Part shown: in pieces, positions 21,430 to 32,970 of the stretch
Layout: every line of letters starts with the position of its first letter
How positions within the stretch are numbered: the first letter of the stretch is position 1
Source of the DNA: Atrichornis clamosus
Lineage: Eukaryota; Chordata; Aves; Passeriformes; Menuridae
Direction: 5' to 3'
Length of the DNA: 64,000 nucleotides
Assembly (NCBI GenBank): GCA_013400975.1
Contig: WBMZ01008948.1
Location: 124,001 to 188,000 of the forward strand
Position numbers and translations under genes: made by a program
Notes under the pieces: model-generated
Seen by the model: the letters and a program-made list of their open reading frames with translations, nothing else
Databases searched by the model: none
Told to the model about the DNA's origin: nothing

Positions 21430-24400
21430 GGTTTTTTAGGTGAAGATCAGATACAGAAACAGTGTCAAAGACAGGCAAAGCTACTGGAGCTGAAGTGGAG
21501 GATGAGATCCCCACACAGATCACTGTGGGGAGCAAGATGGAAAACAAGACACAGAGGAGGGCTACACACCCAGAGAGGTGACAGCCCAGCCTTTCTACCT
21601 GGCCACCCACCCACAGCCTCAACTTGGCATTGTGGAAAACCTCAGGAGTGGTCTGACAACATGAAAACCAAAGTTTAGGGGCCAAAAAAAACCCCCAGTA
21701 GAGACAGGAGAAATCAAATTTAAAATCTACTGAAAGATCTGGATTTGGGGTACAGGAATGAACAGAAGTAGTTAACTCCTATTGAATTTACAGAATAACT
21801 TTAGTATAATCACATAATCACTCCCCTTCTTTCTTTCCAGCTAAAATCCCATTTAAATATTTTGGTTTCTTTCCCAACTGCTCAAAGATGGAAAGTTAAT
21901 TTAAAATGTAAAAATAACCCAGATTCTGAACACAATGTCATTAAAGCCACAGCAAGCAAAATATCTCATTGCACACAGAGTCACTTCAGCAATAATAAAA
22001 ATATCTCTCATTTAGCTTACTTCAAAATAAGGTTTGTTTGGCTTCCTTTGCTTTTTAACAAATTAACTGGACAGGAAAATAAAATATTGCGCTGCTCTAA
22101 AGAAAGTGAGCAGGAAGGTCTGACAATCCTGTTTATTCCTAATGGGCACTGACTCAGAACATTTGTAGCCCAGAAAGAAGGACATACACTATCTAATGAT
22201 AAAGCCATTAAAAAGATACTATTAAAATATAATAGACTTGTCTATATATGTACATTTCCATTGGTATTAATAAAGATATTTTTTTTAAACCCCAAAGTAT
22301 TATTAACTGCAGAACTATGCCCAAGGCTTTGAGTGAAAACTGAGCTAAGACAGAGCAGGACTTGAGAGAACACAAACTGCAGAACTGTCTTGTATTATCA
22401 GGGAATGCTCCAAACCACCCTGTGGGCTGTTTTGTATCTCCAGTTTGTTTCCATGGAGTTTGCAAGGTCCTTCTAGGTGGGGAGTAGAGGAAATGTGCCC
22501 CAGTTCCACTGATGACTCAGTTGGATGACATCTCTTAGTCATGTAAATTCCTGACATTTCAGGGAAAAGGCAGAGGAAGAGTGGCATGAACTGTAACTAA
22601 ACTGGGCACACAGTGGCATTATTTACTGCTAAGGTGGTCAGCATGGAACCTGAATAATGTGTGTAATTGTTGGTAATAACAACTGCTTTCAAGGCTAAAA
22701 GGATTATCCAAAGTATGGAGATCCACAATTCCTGGATGACAGGCTTGCCTGGAGCGTCCGTCTATGTCCATCAGCACGGGAATCATGACTTGCCCAATTC
22801 TGCAGTGCATCATGCAGGAGAAAATACAAATATTACCAAGAAATCATTGCTCTCAAACTCAGACAGCTGTTGGCTTATTCAGTAGGCTTTAGGCATCCAC
22901 AGACAAAAACTATAAACACAATTCTAGTCAAGAGCTCTGTCCTGGAGCACAACACAAGGCCACAGGCTTTAACTCTTGTTATTGGCACTGCATGGTGAGC
23001 AAACAGCATTCCCAACATTTGGGTTATCTAAAAGATCTTATTCCACAATGTTCTGGCAGATTTAAGTGACACTCTTGGTACCTTGAGCAATGATACAAAG
23101 TTCTACTAAACTAAAACGTTTGCTTTTTTTGTGATGAAAGGAATTCCTTTTCATAAATACAAAAATCAGTATAATTGAAGATTATTTTGGAAATAGTCTA
23201 AGATGGAGTTCCTTACTGTAATAGAGAGGGCAGGGAATGAGCACTGTGGAACTGATAACCTGCAGTGGTGCCTTGCCCAGCTGAGATAGCAGACGAGGAG
23301 TGTTACTGATCTGGGCCTGTTCAGAGACCTCCACCTCCTGTCCCTCCACGTGGAGCAGTGACAGAGTGAACCACTGAGGTGTTTGGAAGATGTCAACGTG
23401 ACTGCAGCAGCCCCAGGGTGACAGAGCCACACAGAACTGTGCTCTTGCTGAGATGGATGAACAGGAAAAGTCCTTCCACAGCCCAGCCCCGTGTCCACGC
23501 ATCGGCCTTGGTTTTCAACTCTCTTGGTGGAGGGCAGAGTTCTGTGGAGGTTCTGAGTGGGCTGAGTGGATACTCCTGTGGGAGCCCCCACACCGTGATG
23601 GCTCAGCCCAGCTGCCTCCCCTCCTCAGGGTCCCCTGGGCAGCTCCCAGCCCTCCGGGCTCAATTTGCCTGGATAATGCTGAGCTGGGGCAGGAGAGTCC
23701 ATTCCCATCAGTGCAGATGGCTGCAACTGCTTCATTAGCTGTTCACCAGAGGACAGAGGAGACCCCAGCACTACCTCTCCTGCTGCTGGCAGAGGCTACA
23801 AATAACCACACAGCACAAGCAGACATCGTGCAAGCAGCCAGAAAAATATCCAATTTGAGAAAAGCCAAGATATTCTTCTGGCATGAAAACGCACAGTGGT
23901 GACAGATGAAATAATTGCAGCTGAAGCAAACCCCCAGCTTGATCCCAAATAAAGACTGCTTAAATATATCATCTTTTGGCTAAGAAGGGAAATTCACTTG
24001 GAGCACCAGAGGACAAAGATATGCTGTCTGCAAACAGCACTCGGAGGGGGTGTGAGGGGAAAAGGCAGCTCTGAGCTCCGTCAGACCCTCGGTGCTCGCA
24101 GCAGTGTGGTACTGCTTCTTTCTCACACTGAGGGAAGGAATGCACAATAATGCATTAAATATTTAAGACCCTGTCTGGGGTGTTGCTCAGTGCATAATTG
24201 CTGCCTGGCACAGTTTCTTCCTAGGAGCTGGCAGCACATGGAAGAAAGGGAAACCTGCTCACTGCAGGCTGGTGCTGTGATACTCCCCATGTTCACACAC
24301 AAAGGAGGAGCAAATTATTTCTTTCTATTCCAAAGTGCAGCTTCACTAAATGGAAGTATTTACCCCTGCCTGAGGATGGTCTGACACGCCATGGATCCCA

Positions 24401-25540
24401 GTTTCAGTGCTCCATGTGGAAGGTCAGCCCAAAGCATCTAATCCCAACAGGCAAAAAGAAGGTGATGGAAGGATCATACTCAGCCAGGACACCCCATCCC
24501 TCAGAAGCAAAACTGGAAATTGTATTCCAGCCATTCAAAGAAAATCATCCCTTCATATCCCTTGGCAGAGATCTGCCAAGGCATTAGGAAGGACACATTC
24601 CCAAAAAAGCCCGAAGTGCCCTGAGCCCAAGGGACCCAGAGACTGGCTTCTGTCACCCTCCTCTGCCTGATCTCCCAAACAAATGGCCCTGAAGAAACAA
24701 GCTGTGGGAAGTTCTCATTTGAATATCATGGAGCAGAAAGTAATGAAGAGCTTGGTCTCCTCCCAGAACTCGGAGGACTCTGATGGATGTGTGGCTGGAA
24801 GCCCTGCAGTGATGCCGCTCTGTCTGGAGCGTTGTTTATCAGACGTGCAGCCGTGCCCTGCATTAATTAGTGCAACACCAGGGAATCAAGGCACTGCCAA
24901 GCACCAGAGGCAGGCAGTGCCTGCCTTCCCCCTATCCCATGGCCGTGCCATGGACCACTGCCAGCCCAGGTGGCCTGGATGGATGCTCTGATGCTCCTCT
25001 GACGCGCTGCTCCCACCCCCTCCCTGCCCTGCCATGGTCCCCTTCCCGGGGACGCAGCGTGGCAAAGCAGGGATGGAGCACAGGCAGAAGCTCCCAGGGA
25101 AGCTGGAATGCCTCTGGCAGCTGCATTCACACCCAGATCCAATTCAGAAAACCTGTCTCACTGTAGATCTGAAAGTGGAGCAGCCCCACTCCAGAGGATT
25201 CCACAGGATGCGTGGGTAAGTAGGGCAGAGTGAAACATCACTCAATTGATACTAATCATTGGAACAAAACCTGAAAATACACTTTGGATTAAGTGTTTCT
25301 TTTGGGCAGACAATTTAATAGCTCTGCTCAAAGAACTGGCACTGCTCACCTACAGAAAGGCAGGTTCAGGACTAGGAACTTTAAAGAATACCACAGAAAT
25401 TCCTGCTTCTAATTTTCTCTTCTCATACATTTTTTTCCAAATATTTTAATGCACCATTTAGACAAGAAAGTATTTAAACACGTGTTTAATGCTGCTTTTA
25501 GAAATAAAAAGCTTTCCTTGCTTGGGGCTTGAGTGACTTG
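21430..25540. other. Non-coding sequence, no repeat recognised
   Basis: Unique sequence of mixed composition. Two GC-richer stretches, at about 23380-23780 and 24840-25130, carry overlapping frames on both strands of up to 149 codons. None shows a domain or paired splice sites I would trust. Confidence 0.4.
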
Positions 25541-25606
25541 CATTCCCAATGCTGGGAATGTGCTGGACCCCCTGCTGGGTCTAGAGTGCTCCCAGCATTG
25601 GGAATG
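25541..25606 (+). ncRNA. Candidate microRNA-like hairpin
   Basis: Sixty-six bases fold into two 30-nt arms (25541-25570 and 25577-25606) with a 6-nt loop, CCTGCT. From the base there are 17 Watson-Crick pairs, an A.C mismatch, three G.U wobbles, a G.A mismatch, two pairs, one more wobble and five pairs. The four wobbles are tolerated only in the plus-strand RNA; on the other strand they become A.C mismatches. The size and shape suit a small pre-miRNA hairpin, though the stem is slightly short and no homolog is recognised. A local palindromic duplication is the main alternative. Confidence 0.3.
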
Positions 25607-28600
25607 GACACTAGCTCCAAGCTGGAAAGCTCCTATCACCTGTCCTTAGAGCACAGTTTGTTTTCCCAGGGCGCTAACACAGAAGTGTGTGCCCAAACAC
25701 TCATTTTTACAACATGCTTTCGAAATCAAAATATAATCACAGTATCTCTAAGAGATTTTAGATCTATAAGAAAAGCAATGTCTAGGAAACAAAGCCCGAC
25801 ATGAGCCTGAAAGCCAGAAGGAAATAGCCAGACTAGCAAGGCTCAGCTGGCTTCATTAATTTCAGAACACTGTGCAAAAGTAAAATTGAATTTCTGTGCA
25901 GACACAACAAAATTGCATTAAATAAAACCCATTTGGGGCTTGCAAACTCGGGGCCTGCATTCCTAGGGGAATCTGCAGGAGTAACAACAGGGGGACTTGG
26001 AGGAGTTTCTTTTAGTAGAAACGCTCGGATTTCTGGTTTGTGGTAACACACTGGACAGTGAAAATATTACTTGAAAGATTAACTTCAAAAAACTGCCACC
26101 GGCTAAATTGACCCCAGCAGTAACCCTAGAGCTTAATGGCCCTGTCATTTAGGATTTCACTGCTGTGTATTAGAGCTCACACCCATCATTTCTGCCTTGT
26201 ACTCAGGCAGCCCAGCCTTCTGCTGGGTTTTCCAAAGGAGCTGCAAGTCCCCAAGCCCTGAACTCTGAGAAGAAATATCTTTATCAGGGCCCCACCCCCA
26301 TGACAAGCAGCAGTTTAGAATTTATTATCTGCTGAACATCTACTCAGCACTGTTTTTCAAGGTGCTATCTTGCCAGAGGAACTGATTTCATATTGAAATA
26401 TTGCAGTGATGTGGGTTTGGCTTTGTTAGAAGTGAAGCCCATCATTTAAGTTGCACTTATTCCCAGAGTTACACAAAGATCAGATGTTTATTAACAAGCC
26501 TCACTACTGTTTGCAGCTCAAATTTAGAACCATGAAAACAAAACCAACCCGTACACGCGACGTGGGAATTGAGGTTTTCCAAAGAAGGAAGAGAAAGAGC
26601 GTTGTGATAGCAGCAGCCAATTGTATATAACTCAACTGGAAGGCATTAAAGCTTCCAGATCTCTGTTTAATCCCCTGTGAGGCCAAGGTCCAGCCTGCTA
26701 ATGTAATCCGAGAGCTGAAGTGTTTGAAAACGTCTTGTTCAACAACATGGCTGGACAAACTTGCTCTCCCCCAAAAGTTCTCACCAGTGTCCCTGGCCAG
26801 CAGCACCTTCCCCTTTTTGTTTGTGTATCATCTGCAAAGAAAGTGATGTTTCTGAGAGCCACAGATCTGAAAATACTTGGACATCATGTGTAAGGTTCCT
26901 TGATTGCTGAGAATGAAGCAGAGAGCACCTGAGTGCTCTCTTCTGTGTGTCTGCTCCCACGGGGTGAGCAAGATCACAGCAGACAGCCCAGCAGCCTCAG
27001 CACAGACAGAGGACACCCTGCACAGGTCCCCAAGCCAGCACCCACCCAGGGACCACAGACATCCCAGCTCTCCAAGCATCCTCACGTGGCATTTGAGATC
27101 ACCTGACTGAAAACCAACAGAAAACAAAGGCTGTTGAGGAAACTTGAAATGGATGTGTAATTTAAAATGTGTTTGAATCTCATATGTCCATTTGTCAGCT
27201 CTATCACTGTCCTCCCAAAACAGCTGCCAGCAGCTCTGTGCAAGGGATGCAGCAGAGGGTAAAACCTCATCGAGTTGAACATGAAATGAGCACACCCCAA
27301 ATTGGCCACATCATATTCTAAACCCAGAGACTTAGGACTTCATCACTGAAAGCTGAGACTGTTCCTGCTGGCTGTAAGTGCTGCAGGTGTGTTGAAGCAC
27401 ACAGTGACAGCTCAAAGCCTGGCAGACCTGCTGGCACAGAGCAGGGCACGGCTGCACCTCAGGGGTGGCTCAGGGATAGGTTCCACTGCACTTTTCCCAT
27501 GGTTTATAGGCTACAGGTTTGTTTCTCACCTTCCCATCAGCAGCCCTTACATGCCCAGTTCAGAGTGAGTGCTGGGGCACGCCTGCGGCTGGAGCATCTC
27601 CCTGCACTCTGCATCCTGCAGGTGCTCACACAGGACAGGAGAACAGTGGGGCTGGAGAGGAGCCTTATTCCCTGTCCCAGATCCACAGGCAGCAGGAGCC
27701 CAGCCTGCCCAGCCAGGGCCCATTTATCAGGTACCATGACAAAGGCATTCGTTCTGCAGCTCTCCAGAACCATCAGCATTGCCGTTTCACAACTCACATG
27801 ACTTCCAGCCTATTTCAACACATCCACTTGCAGTCCATGAATATTCCCCTGCACGTCAGGGGTATTTTTCTGTGATCACCCAGCACTTCACAGGAGCAGC
27901 ACATTACAAGATACTACGGATCAATGAGCATCCCTCTTTTGTTTCCCAGGAAATGTACAGAATTACACACGCTGTTAAGTGGATTCAAAGACCTACAATC
28001 CATATGCGATTCCCCTATTATTCAGTAAAGCTGCATCTATTATCTTAATCCCATCATTTCTCAAAAGGAAAATTGACAGAGATATTTCAGATAAGCAGAT
28101 CCAATGATTTAAATTCTAGTGCACTATATCAGCCTGTCAGAGGTTATGATGCTTCTTTTTGAAGACAGAAAACAACCTCTTTATCACTCCACATGCACAG
28201 TCAATGTTTCAGTGATCCCACTCCTCTGCAGGCTCAAACCTACACACTGAAAACAGGGTTAGACTTTTTAAAAAGCGTCATTGTTTTCTGGAAGCAAAGG
28301 CTTACAAACCTAAGTTAAATAACATGCAATTAGCAAACTAGCACAGAATCCAAACCCAAACCCAACTGGAGCTACGTCAGCAGGTCTGTGGCCAAACAAC
28401 AAAAAGTGGGGTTAGTGGTGTCTGTGCTGGGAGCAGCATGGGGAACTACAGAGCAACCTCCTCAGCTGAAAGGAAACAGGATTTTTCAGCTAACTGGCAG
28501 TTTAATTTTATCAATTTACTGTAATAATAATTTTAACTCTCTTGAATTTTCATACTAAAAGGAGCCAGTTCAAACCACCATAAGATGACCATGTGCTTTA

Positions 28601-29900
28601 CACAGTTTAAGATCTCCCAAGCGTTTCCCATATTCATCCTAAGTTCCAAACAGCATTTGCAGTAGAACAGTTCAGGGTGCCTTTGTACCCATGAGAACTT
28701 GTGCAGCTTCAGCGTAAGCCCAGAAACCAGAATATGCAGTCCCAGATGCATCCACAGGTTCTGGCTGCCCTGTGGATGCAGCTGGACATGTTTGGAGACC
28801 AACCATACCTGGGAAATGCTCTGTGTGTGCGTATATAAACACACAATACTCAAACTGCTTGGCAAAGCCCTCAAAACACACAGAAAGTGGAAGGAAAATC
28901 GCAAAGTAAGTTTTAAATGAGTCTTCCCAGTTCCTCGATTTCACCCAAAGGCCACTTGCCCATTTAACTTCTCCTTAGCAGAGAATTAGGTGGAACAAAC
29001 ACCTGGCAGGAACTTGCATATCTGGCTGGGGGAGGCACCACTTCACCTCCAGTTTTAGCCTTCAAAGCCCCACCTTTTACCAGTCGCAGTTTTGACAGAC
29101 AAAGCATCTTACACGGACACTAATAAAAGCTGCCTCCCAAATGTTCCCACTGCTGGCTAAGCTAAATGTGGTTTTCTGCAGGTGGACTGAGTGTTGTGGG
29201 CAGGTCCCAAATGGAACTTGAAAGCCAAGCTCAGCACTCGTTTGGCCTCATCTGGAATAAAGCCACGGCCTTCCTGCTGCTCCACTACACACCTGAGCCT
29301 TCGCCTCCCTGCTTGCTCTCTGATCATCCTTCAGTCTTTGATGGAAAACATCCAGTGAGTTGATAATGCCTTTGCTCAGTTGGTTTCAGTTTTACTTCTA
29401 AAAGCAGTGGCTGTTTCCTTGCCTTAGCCCTGGCTGTTTCCTTCCCTCGAAGCACTGAAGTAATTGAACCAAGGCCTGCCACTGTCCACGTCTCCCTTGG
29501 AATCCGGCATAAAATTAAACACAAAATTTCCACTGAGCTCCCTAAAATCAAAAAGAAGAACAATTTCAAAAGATGATTCAGTAATAAAGTTCTAAACAGA
29601 AGACATGTCCTGGTGAGCTTCTGAAGAGCTCCAGACATGTGGAGAACACCTCAATCCCAGGCTGGATGCTGGAGGCACCTCCAGCACTGTGGGAAGTTGA
29701 GAGTGGCTGGCACAGCTGAGAGTTCACCCTAACCAAAAACACAGAGAAATGGCCCAAATCAGACACCCCGTGGCCCACAGCAAACAAACTCGTTTGTCAG
29801 GGCCATCTGCCACGTCCCAGGGACGGCCCTGGGAGAGCTGCCCACGCTCCCCAGTGTTGGGAGACAGCTCCTGATTAATAACACTCCTTGTAGGGTGACA
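25607..29900. other. Non-coding sequence, no repeat recognised
   Basis: No CR1, RNA gene or secure exon is visible. A 155-codon minus-strand frame at 26828-27295 and a 123-codon one at 28533-28904 have no recognisable features. Confidence 0.4.
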
Positions 29901-29909
29901 AAGGAAAAT

Positions 29910-30420
29910 GATTGGAGGAACAGTCCCCGATCAAGATTAATTATCTTACTACCCCAGCCCCTGGCAAAAGCTTGTCATAAAGCAGCAATTACAACTAATT
30001 GAATTCTCCGTAAAGATGAATTTAATTGAAGAGAGCAAGATAGATTTCAACGCTATCTCATTTTCAGGTGTGCAATGCTCCAGTGATTGGCTTTGGAAAA
30101 AAAAATATTCAGAGGTGAATGAGATGTGACATAATTTCTTTAGGAAAAAATGCTTACATTAACGGGTCATAAATTGGGTTGATTTTATGCATTTGTTCTG
30201 TGAATGCATCAGCCAAAGATCACTAAATGCCAAAGAGCATACCAATAACATTTTTTTAAAAAGCACTAAATACTTCAGTGGGTATGGAATGAAAAGGACT
30301 TGCTTGGGACACTAGAAATTCGAAAGTGACATATTTTTCATTATATTGTGTACACATTTTCACTGGAATATGGAAAGCAAACATAAATCAAAGGAATGGC
30401 TTTTGGTTATTTGAAATTCC
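29910..30420. promoter_or_regulatory. Candidate conserved non-coding element
   Basis: AT-rich, complex sequence without repeats, dense in homeodomain-type cores: AAGATTAATTATCTT at 29934-29948, plus CTAATTGAATTC and TTTAATTGAA soon after. This composition is typical of deeply conserved developmental enhancers. Conservation cannot be seen from one genome, so this is inference from texture only. Confidence 0.2.
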
Positions 30421-30681
30421 AGCTTCCCAGCTTGTTTAGTAAGTACAGATAATTATTTTCAAATTTTCTCAAATCTCATCACCAGATCTAAAGGGAAAAC
30501 AGCAACAGCTGCATTTTACAGAAATGACTGAGGTAAAACATTAATAGCAGATCAAGATGTTAGCTGGACACAGAGAAGGAGCAAGTTTTGGAACTCACAC
30601 CCATATTTCACATGGCACCTTTAGTTCAGAGAAGCTTTAATACCCAAATGTTTGCTCTGCACTTACTATGGAACCAAAACA

Positions 30682-30802
30682 CGCTGGATGGGGCCTGAGC
30701 ACCCTGATCTAGTGGGAGGTGTCCTGCCCTTGGCAGGGGGTGGGTCTGGATGATTTTTAATGTGTCCCTTCCAGCCCAACCCATGCTGTGATTCTGTGTT
30801 TC
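30682..30802 (+). mobile_element. Short CR1 LINE fragment, sense
   Basis: Only the last 120 bases of a CR1 remain: 'gctggatggggcctgagcac', 'gtgggaggtgtcctgccctt', 'ggcagggggtgggtctggat' and the tail CCAACCCATGCTGTGATTCTGTG. Confidence 0.88.
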
Positions 30803-31388
30803 ATGCTAGCTTAGCTGCACAGCTACTCCCTCTTTCTGACCCTGTAGCCTTCTGTTCCTAAAACCAAAAGTGACTGGCTCTGCCGAGTCCCTCCCATGCC
30901 CAGGAAGGTCCCCAAGGTCTCTTTGGAGGGTCAGTGACTGGACATCTCTCGGTTACAGGGAGGGAGCTGCACGGCAGCTGGGCTGAGTCACAAAAGGTCA
31001 GCTCGTGGCCGGGAGCAGGAGGCTGGAGTGGATCCAGACACAGCCAGGAAAACTCTCCCTGAACTCATTAATGGCATTTCTCCTTGTGGATGGACTCAGT
31101 GCAGTTCTGTCTCTCCTCATCCATCCATTTGTGTCAGCTCAGCAGAACGAGCAATCCCAGATCCCAGCGAGGAACTGGGCCCTAGGGCTCCCTGCCCAGC
31201 GCCCTGGGACCATCCTGAGCACCCAGAGCCCCTCTCCCTCTGCCAGGAGGGGAGGGGGATAAACCCCCAGGGAACTGGGATAAGCCCTGGTGCTGGTCAG
31301 CTGAGTCCCACTGGACTGAGGGCCCTCCCAGCACCGAGCAGCTCCTGCACCGTTTGGGGAGTTAAAAGAGAAGTGAAACCCACCTGAA

Positions 31389-31480
31389 ACACTGAATCAC
31401 TGAGGCTGGAAAAGACCTTCAGGATCAGCAAGTCCAACCTTCGACTGAATGCCCCCGTGCCACTAAACCATGTCATGAAA
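31389..31480 (-). mobile_element. Short CR1 LINE tail, antisense
   Basis: 'ctgaatcactgaggctggaa', 'aagaccttcaggatcagcaa', GTCCAACCTTCGACTGAATGC and CCCCGTGCCACTAAACCATGTC. It matches the tail of the copy at 61766-62128 better than the others (shared GAGTCCAACCTT...CCCACTAA-type block). Confidence 0.8.
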
Positions 31481-31554
31481 AATGAGAGGAAAGGTTCAGA
31501 ATGCCAAACACCTTGTAAATACAGGGGTGATACCCTTAACTACTGTAAATTACT

Positions 31555-31620
31555 TTAGTAGAGGTAGAATAGTAAAATACTATAGAAATAGAATAGTAAA
31601 AATAGACTAGTAAAACTAGG
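31555..31620. repeat. TAGAATAGTAAAA-type low-complexity repeat
   Basis: Imperfect units of TAGAATAGTAAAA / TAGACTAGTAAAA about 13-16 bp apart, C-poor on the plus strand. It is followed directly by the small palindrome at 31621-31646. Confidence 0.75.
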
Positions 31621-31646
31621 ATTTCTGCTGCTTTGACAGCAGAAAT
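31621..31646. repeat. Perfect 10-bp inverted repeat
   Basis: ATTTCTGCTG (31621-31630) and CAGCAGAAAT (31637-31646) flank a 6-base loop, CTTTGA. A short hairpin with no obvious function. Confidence 0.85.
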
Positions 31647-32930
31647 ATCTATCTAGCAGTATTAAAATAGTAATTACCCACTTCTTTATTTGAAAACCTT
31701 CTAGCCTAGAAGGGGTATTGCTGTATGTTTGTCTATTCCTTTCTAGACAACCACCAGACACAAGACAGTGGGATGAGGAACTGCCCCTGTGGCTTTTCCT
31801 GTGCTGTTAAACACAAACCTTCCCTGGGACACATCCTGCATTACAGCCCGAGAAAGGTGGGGGCAGAGCAAACTGCACGAGCAAACAGTGTAATCAGGGC
31901 AATAACGATAAAATTTATCAACACCATTTATGACAGTAGTTATAAAATGCATAAACAACATTGACTGTAGGGCAACCTGGCATATATATCCATGTATATC
32001 CATATATCCCATCTTTCATAGCTTGCAGAAGCACATGGAGCTGGCTTCCTTTCTCCTTTCATTTGCAGCTTCATGGGCTAAGCCAGGCCATGTTTGGAAG
32101 GAGTGATTTACCGGGAAAGCTTTGGGAAGGCTGCATTGGAGCTCCCTCTAGCCCCCATGCCAGGAAGTAGTCAATTACTGCAAAAAAAACCTCAAAAAAT
32201 TCTACCACCACTCGCACGCAATCCTGGTGACAACGTACAGACAGCAAGGACTTCCAGAGATGTTTGTATACGTATTTTTGGGTTATATTTTCTGAGAACT
32301 CCCTGCCCCAGTGTTTGAGGTGAAAAAGGCCTTAGTCCTGCACTTCAAGAAGGTCCATTTGGCAAATCAATATTCCATAATATGAATGTGCCCCATGCAC
32401 AGCTGTGGCTCAGGGGGTTTTGGAGGGGGCTCAGCCTTTCCAGGCAGGGAATTTCGGGCAGCCAAGTCCCCACCTCCTGCCAGTGACCTCAAATGCTGCT
32501 TCATTCCGGTGGCATTGCCACCCACAGGCACCTGCTCAAGGAAGGAGCTTCCTCAGCCACAAATTATGACATGATTCAAATTCATGATGAATCTTGAGTT
32601 GCTTGGATTGGTGGCAATTTATATTCCATGACACAGCTGCTGGCTTGGCTAAGGGAGCATCTTAAAACCTTGATTGCAGCCATGCTTGGGATCGACACCC
32701 TGTTACATTTTTCAGGGGATTATTTCTTCTCCTACATGACACAGTATTTTCTTCAGCTAGTTAAAATCTACCTTGGGACATGACTCTTGTAATTTATCAC
32801 AGCTGAGCTGGTCTGGGGTTTTTTTTGCTCCATCTAGTGGTGCATAAAAATCCATCCCATTCCAGCCCAGAGTGTCCACACGCTGCTCTGAGCTGTTTTA
32901 GTGACTTCCCACACTGGGTTGCAGACAGAA

Positions 32931-32970
32931 AATAACACAAGTGCAGAAAAAATAACACAAGTGCAGAAAA
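32931..32970. repeat. Perfect 20-bp tandem duplication
   Basis: AATAACACAAGTGCAGAAAA is present twice, head to tail, with no mismatch. Confidence 0.97.
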
